NCBI GenBank assembly: GCA_024234505.1
Contig: JACKOD010000001.1
Location: 620,001 to 684,000, forward strand
Direction: 5' to 3'
Length of the DNA stretch: 64,000 nt
Origin: Hahellaceae bacterium
Lineage (GTDB): Bacteria > Pseudomonadota > Gammaproteobacteria > Pseudomonadales > Oleiphilaceae
Both the position numbers and the translations under genes were made by a program. The notes beneath the pieces are model-generated. The model was not told the origin of the DNA, made no database searches, and worked only from the letters and a program-made list of their open reading frames with translations. Of the stretch, positions 52,265 through 61,736 are shown piece by piece. Position 1 is the stretch's first letter. Each line of letters begins with the position of its first letter.

Positions 52265-54466
52265 GTGGACAAGGTCGCGATCATCGGGCTTGGGCTAATT
52301 GGTGGTTCGTTGGCCAAGGCCATTCGAAAGCGCGGATTATTTCGGCAGGTCGTGGGTTATGATGCCCGCGAAACTGATCTCAATACAGGTCTGGAAAGCG
52401 GGATTATTGATGTCGCGGCGAAATCTGCTTTTGATGCCGCACAAGGCGCTGATCTCGTTGTTCTTGCTGTACCGGTGCGTGCTGTAGAGTCGGTTTTAAC
52501 GTCGATTCGTGGCGCCTTGTCGCCGAGCACGGTGATCACCGATGTGGGGAGTGTAAAAGGAAGTTTTGTCGAGGCCATTTCGGCCGTGTTTGGTGAAATT
52601 CCGCCTACCGTTGTTCCTGGTCACCCCATCGCCGGCTCGGAAAAGAGTGGTGTTATGGCAGCAAATGACGAACTATTTGTCAATCACCGGGTCATCTTAA
52701 CGCCGCTTGAAAACACCTGTCCTGTATCGATTGAGAAAGTTAGAACTGTTTGGGAAGGTTGTGGTGCCACGGTACTGGAAATGAGTGTGGCTCACCATGA
52801 TGAGGTGCTGGCGGCTACAAGTCACTTGCCCCATCTTATCGCATTTTCGCTGGTGGATACCCTGGCGGGTGAAGAGGACAATCGCGAAATATTCAGATAT
52901 GCCGCGGGCGGATTCAGGGATTTTACCCGAATTGCGTCCAGTGATCCCATCATGTGGCGAGACATTTTTGTTGCAAACAAAGACGCGACGTTAAAAGTTC
53001 TTGATCACTTCAGTCGTGATTTAGGGCGCTTAAGGACGGCAATTGAGGAAGGCGATAGCACAACCTTATTGGGTGTTTTTACCCGAGCCAAAGTGGCAAG
53101 AGACCATTTTACAAAAATATTATCTGGACAGGCTTACAGTAAAACCATGACAAGTAAAAATGTAGTGTTCAAAGCAGTGCCAAACGGTAAGGTACAAGGT
53201 GAGATTCGTGTGCCAGGTGATAAATCAATTTCGCATCGCTCAATTATGCTTGGTGCGTTAGCGGATGGTGTCACCGAAGTTGAAGGCTTTTTGGAAGGAG
53301 AAGACAGTCTGGCCACACTGCAGGCATTCCGGGATATGGGTGTGGTGATCGAAGGGCCTAACCGAGGCAAGGTAATTATTCATGGTGCTGGTATTGATGG
53401 TTTGAAGGCCCCTCCCGGACCCTTGTATCTTGGTAACTCAGGCACGGCGATGCGCTTGTTTGCAGGTATTTTGGCAGGGCAGAAATTTGATACCGTATTA
53501 ACGGGTGACGAATCACTGTCCAAGCGACCCATGGGACGGGTGGCGGATCCTCTTCGTAAAATGGGTGCGATAGTTGAAACCGAGGAGGGTGGACGACCTC
53601 CGATGCGAATTAAAGGTGGTGCACAATTAAAGGCGATTGACTATGAGTTGCCTATGGCAAGTGCACAAGTAAAGTCTTGTCTGCTGCTGGCGGGACTTTA
53701 TGCAGAGGGCGAAACGTCAGTAACCGAACCTGCACCCACTCGTGATCACACCGAACGTATGCTGAATGGCTTTGGATATCCTGTTCGGACAGTCGGAGCA
53801 AAGGCATCCGTTACCGGTGGGGGGCGATTGACCGCAGGAAAAATTGACGTTCCGGCGGATATTTCTTCGGCCGCCTTCTTTTTGGTTGCAGCTTCTATCA
53901 CGCCCGGCGCAGATTTAACCTTGCGTCACGTTGGTATGAACCCTACACGCGTTGGCGTCATCAATATCCTTCGTCAGATGGGTGGTGATATCGAAGTATT
54001 CAATGAGCAAAATGTAGGCGGGGAGCCGGTTGCAGACTTAAGAGTCAGGTATGCCGAGCTGACAGGGATTCAGATCCCTGAAGATCAGGTGCCATTGGCG
54101 ATTGATGAATTTCCGGTACTCTTTATTGCTGCCGTGTGTGCAAAAGGTGAAACCCGCCTTACAGGGGCTGAAGAGTTAAGGGTGAAAGAAAGTGATCGTA
54201 TTCAGGTTATGGCCGATGGTCTTGCAAATGTAGGTGTCAAAACCGAAGTGCTGCCTGATGGCATTGTGATACAAGGATCCCAAATCGAGGGTGGTATCGT
54301 GGATAGTCATGGAGATCATCGGATCGCGATGGCCTTCACTGTGGCATCACTGCGCGCTAAGAGCGATATTATTATTCGCGACTGTGCAAACGTTGCGACT
54401 TCATTTCCAGGGTTTGTGTCGTTGGCCCAAAGCGTGGGAATAAACGTGAGCGTTGATGCGGGGTAA
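52265..54466 (+). CDS. Fused prephenate dehydrogenase / EPSP synthase
   Basis: 733 residues joining TyrA and AroA. The N-terminal part (about 1-290) is a cyclohexadienyl dehydrogenase with the NAD loop GLGLIGGSLAK and PGHPIAGSEKSG. The C-terminal part begins near an internal Met (residue 295) and is 5-enolpyruvylshikimate-3-phosphate synthase with VPGDKSISHRSIMLG, LGNSGTAMRLF and PTRDHTERML. The same fusion occurs in Pseudomonas. Start is GTG at 52265, with GAGGA about 10 bases upstream in a small inverted repeat (GAGGAATCCTC). It lies between hisC and cmk, so shikimate, tyrosine and phenylalanine steps are grouped. Confidence 0.96.
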   Translation: MDKVAIIGLGLIGGSLAKAIRKRGLFRQVVGYDARETDLNTGLESGIIDVAAKSAFDAAQGADLVVLAVPVRAVESVLTSIRGALSPSTVITDVGSVKGSFVEAISAVFGEIPPTVVPGHPIAGSEKSGVMAANDELFVNHRVILTPLENTCPVSIEKVRTVWEGCGATVLEMSVAHHDEVLAATSHLPHLIAFSLVDTLAGEEDNREIFRYAAGGFRDFTRIASSDPIMWRDIFVANKDATLKVLDHFSRDLGRLRTAIEEGDSTTLLGVFTRAKVARDHFTKILSGQAYSKTMTSKNVVFKAVPNGKVQGEIRVPGDKSISHRSIMLGALADGVTEVEGFLEGEDSLATLQAFRDMGVVIEGPNRGKVIIHGAGIDGLKAPPGPLYLGNSGTAMRLFAGILAGQKFDTVLTGDESLSKRPMGRVADPLRKMGAIVETEEGGRPPMRIKGGAQLKAIDYELPMASAQVKSCLLLAGLYAEGETSVTEPAPTRDHTERMLNGFGYPVRTVGAKASVTGGGRLTAGKIDVPADISSAAFFLVAASITPGADLTLRHVGMNPTRVGVINILRQMGGDIEVFNEQNVGGEPVADLRVRYAELTGIQIPEDQVPLAIDEFPVLFIAAVCAKGETRLTGAEELRVKESDRIQVMADGLANVGVKTEVLPDGIVIQGSQIEGGIVDSHGDHRIAMAFTVASLRAKSDIIIRDCANVATSFPGFVSLAQSVGINVSVDAG

Positions 54467-54471
54467 GTTTG

Positions 54472-55170
54472 ATGAGTGTTCAAAACAGCTTTCAAAATAA
54501 ACTTGCCCCTGTGTTGACCATCGATGGGCCGAGCGGAGCGGGTAAGGGCACGATTACCCAATTGATTGCAAAGAAGCTAGGGTGGTCATTGCTTGATAGT
54601 GGTGCGCTGTACCGATTGACCGCGCTATCCGCATCGCGACAGGAAGTCAGCCTGGAAGATGAAGATGGACTGGCATTGGTTGCGGCTGGATTGGATGTCA
54701 TTTTTCAGCCTTCCGGCTTTGGAGAGCCTGTAAAGGTGTTGCTTGCAGGCGAAGATGTTACGTTAGAGCTTCGCACGGAAGTCGCTGGCAACAACGCGTC
54801 TAAAGTGGCTCCTTTTCCTAAAGTGCGTGCGGCACTTTTGCAGCGACAACGCGATTTTCAACAGTTGCCCGGATTGGTGGCAGACGGGCGTGACATGGGC
54901 ACCGTTGTTTTCCCTGAGGCACAAACCAAGATATTTATGACGGCGAGCGCGGAAGAGCGGGCAGATCGTCGTTACAAGCAGTTGAAGGCAAAAGGTTTGG
55001 ATGTTAAAATTGATGATCTTTTGGTTGAGATTCAAGAGCGGGATGACCGCGATATGAATCGGGCAACCGCCCCTTTGAAACCAGCGGCTGATGCACTCAT
55101 GCTGGACACAACGGGGTTAAGTATTGAACAAGTGCTTGATCAGGTTCTGTCCTACGTGGGCCGAACCTGA
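54472..55170 (+). CDS. cmk: Cytidylate kinase
   Basis: 232 residues from ATG 54472, 5 bases after the aroA stop. Phosphorylates CMP and dCMP. The P-loop is TIDGPSGAGKGTITQ; other conserved parts are LLDSGALYRLTAL, VADGRDMGTVVFP and the lid region RADRRYKQLKAKG, then RDDRDMNRATAPLKPA. Translational coupling to the upstream fusion gene is likely. rpsA follows; cmk-rpsA linkage is ancient and widespread. Confidence 0.97.
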   Translation: MSVQNSFQNKLAPVLTIDGPSGAGKGTITQLIAKKLGWSLLDSGALYRLTALSASRQEVSLEDEDGLALVAAGLDVIFQPSGFGEPVKVLLAGEDVTLELRTEVAGNNASKVAPFPKVRAALLQRQRDFQQLPGLVADGRDMGTVVFPEAQTKIFMTASAEERADRRYKQLKAKGLDVKIDDLLVEIQERDDRDMNRATAPLKPAADALMLDTTGLSIEQVLDQVLSYVGRT

Positions 55171-55326
55171 TTTCATTTGTAAGGTTTGGCGATTCGGTTG
55201 ATCGGGTTGCTAATTAATTGTTGGGGTTTGAGACTTGTTGAGATCGACCTGAAAGTCTCTGACATTGTTGAATTGACCACGTGGGTCGAAGACGTGGAAA
55301 AAATCGTTGATCACATAGGAAACAAA

Positions 55327-57006
55327 ATGAGCGAGAGCTTTGCGGAACTTTTTGAAGAAAGTTTAAAAGAACTGGATATGCAGCCTGGTGCCATCGTACG
55401 TGGCGTTGTAGTTGCAATTGATCATGACTGGGTAACAGTTAACGCCGGACTGAAGTCTGAGGGCGTGATTCCCCTGTCGCAGTTCCTGAATGACAATGGC
55501 GTACTTGAGCTAAATGTTGGTGACGAAGTAGACGTTGCGCTTGATGCTGTTGAAGATGGCTTCGGTGAAACCCGCCTGTCTCGCGAGAAAGCTAAGCGTG
55601 CAGAAGCCTGGAAAGATCTCGAAAAAGCTTTCGAGAAAGAAGAAGCTGTTAAAGGTGTGATCAACGGTAAAGTAAAAGGCGGCTTTACTGTAGAGCTGAA
55701 GGGCATTCGTGCGTTCCTTCCCGGTTCTCTGGTTGATGTGCGTCCTGTGCGTGACACAGCACATCTGGAAGGAAAAGAACTTGAATTTAAAGTGATCAAG
55801 CTGGATCAGAAGCGTAACAACGTTGTTGTATCGCGTCGTTCAGTGCTTGAAGCTGAAAACAGTGCAGAGCGTGATGCGTTGTTGGCCGCGCTTGGCGAAG
55901 GAATGGAAGTCAAAGGTATCGTTAAGAACCTGACTGACTACGGTGCTTTCGTTGATCTGGGTGGTGTTGACGGTCTGTTGCACATTACCGATATGGCCTG
56001 GAAGCGCATCAAGCACCCAAGTGAAATCGTAGGCGTTGGCGACGAAATCACTGTTAAGGTTCTTAAGTTTGACCGTGAGCGTAACCGCGTTTCTCTGGGT
56101 CTGAAGCAGTTGGGTGAAGATCCATGGGTAGCTATCAAGGCTCGTTACCCAGAAAATACCCGCGTTACTGCACGCGTGACTAATCTGACCGACTATGGCT
56201 GTTTTGCAGAGCTGGAAGAAGGTGTGGAAGGTCTGGTTCACGTTTCCGAAATGGACTGGACCAACAAGAACATCCACCCATCAAAAGTTGTTCAGGTAGG
56301 CGACGAAGTAGAGGTGATGGTACTGGATATCGACGAAGATCGTCGTCGTATCTCTCTGGGTATCAAGCAGTGTCACTCTAACCCTTGGGAAGACTTCTCT
56401 GGTCGTTACAACAAGGGCGACAAGATTTCAGGCAAGATCAAGTCTATCACTGACTTCGGTATCTTTATCGGTCTGGATGGTGGTATTGACGGTCTGGTTC
56501 ACTTGTCAGATATTTCCTGGAACGAAGCGGGCGAAGATGCCGTGCGTCGTTACAAGAAAGGTGATGACCTGGATACCGTAATTCTTTCTGTTGATCCTGA
56601 GCGTGAGCGCATTTCTCTGGGTATCAAACAGCTCGAAAGCGATCCTTTTGCAGAATTTGTTCAGCTGAATGACAAGGGCACGATTGTACGTGGCGTTGTT
56701 AAAGATGTTGACGCTAAAGGTGCAACTATTGCGCTGAATGACGAAGTTGAAGCAGTGCTTAAAGCATCTGAAATCAGCCGTGACAAAATTGAAGATGCAC
56801 GTAATGTAATCAATGTTGGTGATGAAGTTGAAGCCAAGATTGTTAGCATTGATCGCAAGAACCGTGTAATCAGCCTTTCTGTCAAATCTAAAGATATCGA
56901 TGATGAGAAACAGGCGATTCGTGATGTTCGTGAGAAGCATATCGAATCTTCTGGTCCGACCACTATCGGTGATCTGATCAAAGAGCAGATGGCTAACCGC
57001 GAATAA
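55327..57006 (+). CDS. rpsA: 30S ribosomal protein S1
   Basis: 559 residues from ATG 55327 with AGGA about 7 bases upstream; the frame is open further up but the family starts MSESFAELFEESL. Six S1 RNA-binding repeats can be followed, with the best marked ones near GAFVDLGGVDGLLHI, GCFAELEEGVEGLVHV and GIFIGLDGGIDGLVHL. It binds mRNA leaders and brings them to the 30S subunit. The 156-base leader before the gene may carry the autoregulatory hairpins known for rpsA, though I did not fold it. A strong terminator follows. Confidence 0.98.
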   Translation: MSESFAELFEESLKELDMQPGAIVRGVVVAIDHDWVTVNAGLKSEGVIPLSQFLNDNGVLELNVGDEVDVALDAVEDGFGETRLSREKAKRAEAWKDLEKAFEKEEAVKGVINGKVKGGFTVELKGIRAFLPGSLVDVRPVRDTAHLEGKELEFKVIKLDQKRNNVVVSRRSVLEAENSAERDALLAALGEGMEVKGIVKNLTDYGAFVDLGGVDGLLHITDMAWKRIKHPSEIVGVGDEITVKVLKFDRERNRVSLGLKQLGEDPWVAIKARYPENTRVTARVTNLTDYGCFAELEEGVEGLVHVSEMDWTNKNIHPSKVVQVGDEVEVMVLDIDEDRRRISLGIKQCHSNPWEDFSGRYNKGDKISGKIKSITDFGIFIGLDGGIDGLVHLSDISWNEAGEDAVRRYKKGDDLDTVILSVDPERERISLGIKQLESDPFAEFVQLNDKGTIVRGVVKDVDAKGATIALNDEVEAVLKASEISRDKIEDARNVINVGDEVEAKIVSIDRKNRVISLSVKSKDIDDEKQAIRDVREKHIESSGPTTIGDLIKEQMANRE

Positions 57007-57031
57007 GTCTCGAATTCGCAGTTTTCCAGTT

Positions 57032-57062
57032 AAAAAAAACGGGCTAATTGCCCGTTTTTTTT
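57032..57062 (+). terminator. Intrinsic terminator after rpsA
   Basis: AAAAAAAACGGGC pairs with GCCCGTTTTTTTT around TAATT, the stem being extended by the A and T flanks. It is 26 bases after the rpsA stop. Confidence 0.95.
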
Positions 57063-57117
57063 GTATTTTTTTCAGGTTGCACTAAACTAGGAACAATAAG
57101 AAAAAAAGGGACGATCC

Positions 57118-57414
57118 ATGACCAAGTCTGAATTAATCGAGATAATTGCAAGTAAACAACCTCAGCTCTCGGTTAAAGATGTCGAACTGGCGGTTAAGAC
57201 TATTCTTGACCAAATGTCCAACGCTTTGGCCCAGGGTAATCGTATAGAAATACGAGGCTTTGGAAGTTTTTCACTACACTTTCGTTCTCCACGCGTAGGA
57301 AGAAATCCTAAAACGGGTGATTCTGTTCAGTTGGAAGCGAAGAATGTTCCTCATTTCAAGCCTGGCAAAGAATTGAGGGATCAAGTGAATAGCGGCCTTA
57401 AGAAAGGTTACTAA
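57118..57414 (+). CDS. ihfB: Integration host factor subunit beta
   Basis: 98 residues, DNA-bending HU/IHF family protein that works as a heterodimer with IhfA. The start MTKSELIEIIASKQPQLSVKDVE and the arm GRNPKTGDSVQLEAKNVPHFKPGKELR with the conserved intercalating Pro (NPKTG) mark it as IHF beta. A possible own promoter overlaps the rpsA terminator (TTGTAT 57061-57066 and TAAACT 57083-57088, 16 bases apart). The rpsA-ihfB order is that of many Gammaproteobacteria. Confidence 0.97.
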   Translation: MTKSELIEIIASKQPQLSVKDVELAVKTILDQMSNALAQGNRIEIRGFGSFSLHFRSPRVGRNPKTGDSVQLEAKNVPHFKPGKELRDQVNSGLKKGY

Positions 57415-57421
57415 ATGACAA

Positions 57422-57468
57422 CCAACCGATATTCCGGCATTGCTGTGTTTATCGGTTGGAATTCCTTT
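57422..57468 (+). terminator. Probable terminator after ihfB
   Basis: CCAACCGATA (57422-57431) pairs fully with TATCGGTTGG (57450-57459) around an 18-base loop, followed by AATTCCTTTT. It lies 8 bases after the ihfB stop. Confidence 0.65.
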
Positions 57469-57612
57469 TAAATTGCACAATGCCAATTTCGGGGTGAACT
57501 CGTTTTGCTGATTGTGTCTCCCAACGAATACTCATAACCTCTGTTCATTATTATTTCGAATTATTTCGGTTGTGGTATAGTTCTGTGCACAAAATTTATC
57601 GGGAGAGTGTGT

Positions 57613-57915
57613 GTGAAATGGTTGGCTCGTATTATTGGTGGACTGTTATTCGTAGTGGTGTTTACCTTTGGCGTACTTTTTTGCGTACGTAATTCGCAGC
57701 CCATTTCGTTAGATTTGATTTTTTTTAAAACTCCTGACTTGAGCTTGGGGGTTTTGCTCATTCTTACCTTTCTTTCAGGTGGTCTCTTGGGTGGACTGCT
57801 TTCGGGTGCTGCAGCTGTTAAAGTCTCGTTAAAGAAAGCGTCATATGGTCGTCAGCTACACAAACAAGAGCAAGAACTGTCACGACTGAAAAATGATGTG
57901 CGTAGCAATGTTTGA
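57613..57915 (+). CDS. lapA: Lipopolysaccharide assembly protein LapA
   Basis: 100 residues from the GTG at 57613; a GTG two codons upstream is also in frame. Small inner-membrane protein with two hydrophobic helices (WLARIIGGLLFVVVFTFGVLF and GVLLILTFLSGGLLGGLLSG) separated by the family's RNSQPISLDLIFFKTPDLSL, and a C-terminal coiled coil (LHKQEQELSRLKNDV). With LapB it helps set LpxC turnover and lipopolysaccharide synthesis. lapB follows after 45 bases. A TATAGT box at 57576 may be its -10 element. Confidence 0.9.
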   Translation: MKWLARIIGGLLFVVVFTFGVLFCVRNSQPISLDLIFFKTPDLSLGVLLILTFLSGGLLGGLLSGAAAVKVSLKKASYGRQLHKQEQELSRLKNDVRSNV

Positions 57916-57960
57916 CGTTTTAGTGTGACAACGAGTTAATTGCTTATGGGTGAGTTCCTG

Positions 57961-59112
57961 ATGCAATGGCTTATTATCGCACTGGCAATCGCAATCGGGT
58001 GGGTACTTGGGTTCTTCTCAAAGCGAAGAACAAGCTCGCAGGTAGCGATTAATAAAACGGCGCTGGAAGAAAGAATGCAACTTCTTTACAGCTCCTACTC
58101 TTCAGAGTCGCTTGAAAGCCTTGTCAGTAATCTGCCTGTATCGAAGGATACTCTAGCGCTGCATATTTCTATTGCGGGGCACTTCAGAAAAAAAGGGGAA
58201 GTGGACCGTTCTTTATTAATCCATCAGAATCTGCTCGCCTATCCCGGGCTGCCCGAAAAGTCCATTGAAGATATCACCTATGAACTCGCAAAAGATTATA
58301 TGTCAGCGGGTCTGTTTGATCGGGCTGAGGCCTTGTTGTTGAAGTTACAGACCTCTCGACATTTTGCGACAAAAGCGTTGCGAAAGCTTCTGGATATTTA
58401 TACTCAGGAGCAGGAATGGTTTAAGGCTGTGGAGGTTGCACAAAAATTGGTGCAATTTAAGGAGCCGATGAGTGGTGAGCTAACACACTTTTATTGTGAA
58501 CTGGCGAGCGATTCGCTTCGTTCTGGCGATCTTTTTGAAGCAGAGCAGTTTTATCGGCGTGCTCTGGATTGTGATAAGAAAGCAGTGAGGCCCTACATTG
58601 CTTACGCAGATTTTTTGATAAAGAGAGGGTCACATAAGGAGGCGGTTAGCTATTTGCGAAAAGCTGCAGAACAAAATTCTGATTTCTTATGCGAACTGAT
58701 CCCCCGCTTTCTTGTATGTGCAGAAGCGCTTAAAGAAGAGACGCGCTTTCGCCGTTATCTTGATGAGTTACAAGTAGATTCCAGCCCAAGTCTGGCGTTG
58801 GGAATGGCCGAGTCTTTGCGGCAAGAGCTGGGCGCAGAGGAGGCCGAAAAATATCTTTCCCGCGCCTTGCTCGAAAGGCCAAAGTTAATCACCCTGGATC
58901 GGTTGCTTGATCTTAGAATGGATTTGGCAGAAGCCAATACGGATGTTGCTTTTTTGGCGGCAGTAAAGCAGGTAACCACCGGGTTGCTCAAAGAGGCCCC
59001 ACGCTATCGGTGTATGGGATGCGGATTTGCCGGCAAGCAGCTCTACTGGCTTTGCCCAAGCTGCAAACAGTGGGGAAAAATTCGGCCCGTGCAGGGAGTA
59101 AGCGGTTTATAA
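57961..59112 (+). CDS. lapB: Lipopolysaccharide assembly protein LapB (YciM)
   Basis: 383 residues from ATG 57961 (GGTGAG upstream); ATG 57946 would add five residues. One N-terminal membrane helix (WLIIALAIAIGWVLGFF) anchors a cytoplasmic series of TPR-like repeats (about 65-340, such as LFDRAEALLLKLQ and FEAEQFYRRALDCDKKAV), ending in a rubredoxin-like metal knuckle with CMGCGFAGKQ and LCPSCKQWG. LapB directs FtsH to degrade LpxC and so limits lipid A synthesis. It is the second gene of the lapA-lapB pair, and pyrF starts 22 bases later, a linkage also seen in enterobacteria. Confidence 0.94.
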   Translation: MQWLIIALAIAIGWVLGFFSKRRTSSQVAINKTALEERMQLLYSSYSSESLESLVSNLPVSKDTLALHISIAGHFRKKGEVDRSLLIHQNLLAYPGLPEKSIEDITYELAKDYMSAGLFDRAEALLLKLQTSRHFATKALRKLLDIYTQEQEWFKAVEVAQKLVQFKEPMSGELTHFYCELASDSLRSGDLFEAEQFYRRALDCDKKAVRPYIAYADFLIKRGSHKEAVSYLRKAAEQNSDFLCELIPRFLVCAEALKEETRFRRYLDELQVDSSPSLALGMAESLRQELGAEEAEKYLSRALLERPKLITLDRLLDLRMDLAEANTDVAFLAAVKQVTTGLLKEAPRYRCMGCGFAGKQLYWLCPSCKQWGKIRPVQGVSGL

Positions 59113-59134
59113 AATGACTGATGAAGGTTTAGTT

Positions 59135-59845
59135 ATGACTAACTTGATAAGGGAAGGGATGTCACCCATTGTGGTGGCTTTGGATTATCACTCGGCGTCA
59201 GATGCGTTGATGATGGCAGACAAGCTCGATCCTTCCTGTTGTCGTGTCAAAGTAGGGAAGGAGTTGTTTACCTGTGCAGGCCCTGCAGTGGTTGAGCAGC
59301 TTCAGGCCAAAGGGTTTGACGTGTTTCTTGATTTGAAGTTTCACGATATTCCGAATACGGTGGCATCTGCCGTGCAAGTAGCGGCTGATCTAGGGGTTTG
59401 GATGGTCAATGTACATGCTTCAGGTGGGCGTCGGATGATGGAGGCAAGTGCGAATAAACTATCAGCTTACTCGAAAAAGCCGTTGCTGATCGCTGTAACG
59501 GTGCTGACGAGTATGGAGCGTTCTGATCTCGTAGAGGTTGGTTTAGATGTTGAGCCTGTTGCACAGGTTCAGCGTTTGGCCCGATTAACTGCCGATTGCG
59601 GGTTGGATGGAGTGGTGTGCTCAGCCCAAGAGGTAAAAATGATTCGTGAATTGGTTCCTGGTGAATTCAGTTTGGTAACGCCTGGGATTCGTCCGGAATA
59701 TTCTGTCGTGGGTGATCAGCGACGTGTAATGACTCCGCGGGAGGCCTTGGGGGCAGGCTCTGACTATTTGGTTATCGGGCGACCAATCACTCAGGCAGAT
59801 GATCCGCTTGTGGCACTCAACAAGGTAATGAGCGAAATTGCCTGA
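59135..59845 (+). CDS. pyrF: Orotidine 5'-phosphate decarboxylase
   Basis: 236 residues from ATG 59135, chosen for AAGG 9 bases upstream; the in-frame ATG at 59114 would add seven residues. Last step of UMP synthesis. The catalytic array is in FLDLKFHDIPNTVASA (Asp-Lys-Asp), with VALDYHSASDAL at the start and TPGIRPEY followed by DYLVIGRPI at the phosphate site. It ends one base from the convergent permease gene, and a small terminator overlaps its stop codon. Confidence 0.96.
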   Translation: MTNLIREGMSPIVVALDYHSASDALMMADKLDPSCCRVKVGKELFTCAGPAVVEQLQAKGFDVFLDLKFHDIPNTVASAVQVAADLGVWMVNVHASGGRRMMEASANKLSAYSKKPLLIAVTVLTSMERSDLVEVGLDVEPVAQVQRLARLTADCGLDGVVCSAQEVKMIRELVPGEFSLVTPGIRPEYSVVGDQRRVMTPREALGAGSDYLVIGRPITQADDPLVALNKVMSEIA

Positions 59846-59860
59846 TTCAGGCTTTGTTTT
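59840..59860 (+). terminator. Terminator overlapping the pyrF stop and convergent gene end
   Basis: GCCTG pairs with CAGGC around ATT, followed by TTTGTTTT. The stem contains the pyrF stop codon and lies over the last codons of the oppositely directed permease. The stem is short, but the T tract supports termination of pyrF. Confidence 0.6.
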
Positions 59861-60851
59861 GGCCATTGATAAGTAGCCAGAGAAAAAACGGCCCGCCGAG
59901 TAACGCAGTTAAAATACCAACCGGCAGCTCGGCGGGGGCAATTATGATGCGCGATGCCGTATCGCAAATGACTAGAAATGTTCCGCCAAATAGTAAGCTC
60001 GTGATCGTCAGGTAGGTATGATCAGGGCCGACCAGAAGTCTCGAAATATGGGGCGCCATCATTCCTATAAATCCGATAGGGCCACAGAGCGCTACAACCG
60101 TGCCGACCTGTAGTGACGTGGTTAGAAAAAGGCTGATCTTCAATTTCTCTACTGATGCTCCGCGAGTAGATGCAATATCCTCACCCACGCTGAGTAAATT
60201 CAGTTCTCTCGTCAGCGAAAAAATTACAATCGCTGTGATCACCGTGACAGGAAGCAGGGTATGTAATGATTCATAGCCTACCGTTTCCAGTCCCCCCATC
60301 AACCAGCGCATGATACGTATGGAATCGGAGAATGCACCTATATATTGAGAAAACAGTATGACACTGGAGAAAAAGAAGTTCAGTGCGACGCCTGCTAGCA
60401 ACAGTGTCATCACGGAAAATCCACCTTTCAGTTTAGCAATGCCATAAATGATGCTAATTGCACTGATGGCACCCAAAAACGCACAAAGTGTCGATGCGCC
60501 ATATCCCCAAAGACTCATATTAAGCCCCAGCACTACCGATAACGCAGCACCGAGAGAAGCTCCCCCGGAAATTCCCAGTGTGTAGGGGGTGGCCAGCGCA
60601 TTCCTGAATAGCGTTTGGTAAACCAGTCCACAGAGCGCAAGCGCTGCACCTGCCGTAAAGGCAAGAAGTACTCTGGGGAGTCGCATATTCCAGAAGATGT
60701 TGGCATGAAGTGAATTGGTATTTTCGTTCATCCACAAACTTTGAGGGGATAGCGTGGTCATTCCAAGAAACGGCATGATGACTAATGAAGCCAACGACAA
60801 TATAAGCACCATCGCAATAATTTTTTTGGGGGATGGGTTGTTGGCGTTCAT
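59847..60851 (-). CDS. btuC: ABC transporter permease, FecCD/BtuC family
   Basis: 334 residues with about ten membrane helices, the size and pattern of vitamin B12 and siderophore permeases. Conserved family parts are RLPRVLLAFTAGAALALCGLVYQ, read as the RLPR and AG-ALA elements, then NALATPYTLGISGGASLGAAL and the coupling-helix region GPIGFIGMMAPHISRLLVG. Its start overlaps the ATPase stop by four bases (ATGA), so the two are translationally coupled. Transcribed leftward as the last gene of the uptake set. Cobalamin is inferred from the BtuF-like partner and BtuB-like receptor; iron siderophore is the alternative. Confidence 0.88.
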   Translation of the reverse strand: MNANNPSPKKIIAMVLILSLASLVIMPFLGMTTLSPQSLWMNENTNSLHANIFWNMRLPRVLLAFTAGAALALCGLVYQTLFRNALATPYTLGISGGASLGAALSVVLGLNMSLWGYGASTLCAFLGAISAISIIYGIAKLKGGFSVMTLLLAGVALNFFFSSVILFSQYIGAFSDSIRIMRWLMGGLETVGYESLHTLLPVTVITAIVIFSLTRELNLLSVGEDIASTRGASVEKLKISLFLTTSLQVGTVVALCGPIGFIGMMAPHISRLLVGPDHTYLTITSLLFGGTFLVICDTASRIIIAPAELPVGILTALLGGPFFLWLLINGQNKA

Positions 60852-61732
60852 TCAGATGGCTCGTTAACGTAGGTTGCCTGATCAGTGTGAAAGTTGGGTA
60901 TGGTGATGGCATGCCCACTATCGGGGTGGGGGATAAACAGAAAATGTTTGTCGAAAATCTGATGCATCATTTCTCTATTCATTCCGTTGGCGGTATTGCC
61001 TTGATAAAGTAGCTTTCCTTGTTTGAGTGCAAATATCCTATGGCTCAAAAGACTGGCCTGATTGATATCGTGGGTCACCATCACAATGGTAATTTGATGA
61101 TTTTTATTCAATCGTCCAAGTAATCGGCAAAGGTCGTCTGCGTGCTTCGGGTCCAGTGCGCTGGTAGGTTCATCCAGTAAAAGTATATGTGCTTCTTGAG
61201 CCAGCGCGGCGGCGACCAGAACCAATTGTCGCTGCCCACCACTGAGTTGGTTCATTGGCTCATGCTTGAATTCCAGGCAGTCGGTAATATTCAGAGCGTG
61301 ATGTATGGCACGATCGTCCTCGATATTTCGAGATGAGAAAGCAGAGTGGTGAGGGTAACGAGCCATGGAAACAAATTCCAATGCCGAAAAAGTCAAATCA
61401 CTGGTCACGCCCTGTGGAACGTAGGAGACCTGTTTGGCCAGGGCTTTTTGTGTCCACTGGGTGATCGGTGTCTCCTGAAAAAATAGGTCGCCTCGTTCGT
61501 GGCGATTCAGGCGTGCGAGAAGCTTGAGTAACGTACTTTTACCTGAACCATTCGGCCCGATGATACAAAGAAATTCCCCTCGATAGATGTTGAAACTCAT
61601 CTTCTCCAGTGTTGTTTTGCGATCATACGCAAACTCTAGTGCCTGTGCTTGGTAGAGGGGCTTGGAGCGGTCACTCGCTAGTTTTGAGTCTGAGCGAAAA
61701 TTGGCGTCTGAAAGCGAAGGATGAATGTTCAT
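60848..61732 (-). CDS. btuD: ABC transporter ATP-binding protein, BtuD/FecE type
   Basis: 294 residues from ATG 61732, which follows the BtuF stop by four bases; ATG 61747 overlapping that stop is the alternative and neither has a clear ribosome site. Walker A is CIIGPNGSGKSTLLK, the signature is NQLSGGQRQLV, Walker B is ILLLDEPTSALDPKH and the switch His is in VMVTHDINQAS. It drives import through the adjacent permease. An N-terminal extension of about 30 residues (MNIHPSLSDANFRSDSK) precedes the usual start of the domain. Confidence 0.9.
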   Translation of the reverse strand: MNIHPSLSDANFRSDSKLASDRSKPLYQAQALEFAYDRKTTLEKMSFNIYRGEFLCIIGPNGSGKSTLLKLLARLNRHERGDLFFQETPITQWTQKALAKQVSYVPQGVTSDLTFSALEFVSMARYPHHSAFSSRNIEDDRAIHHALNITDCLEFKHEPMNQLSGGQRQLVLVAAALAQEAHILLLDEPTSALDPKHADDLCRLLGRLNKNHQITIVMVTHDINQASLLSHRIFALKQGKLLYQGNTANGMNREMMHQIFDKHFLFIPHPDSGHAITIPNFHTDQATYVNEPSE

Positions 61733-61736
61733 CAGG

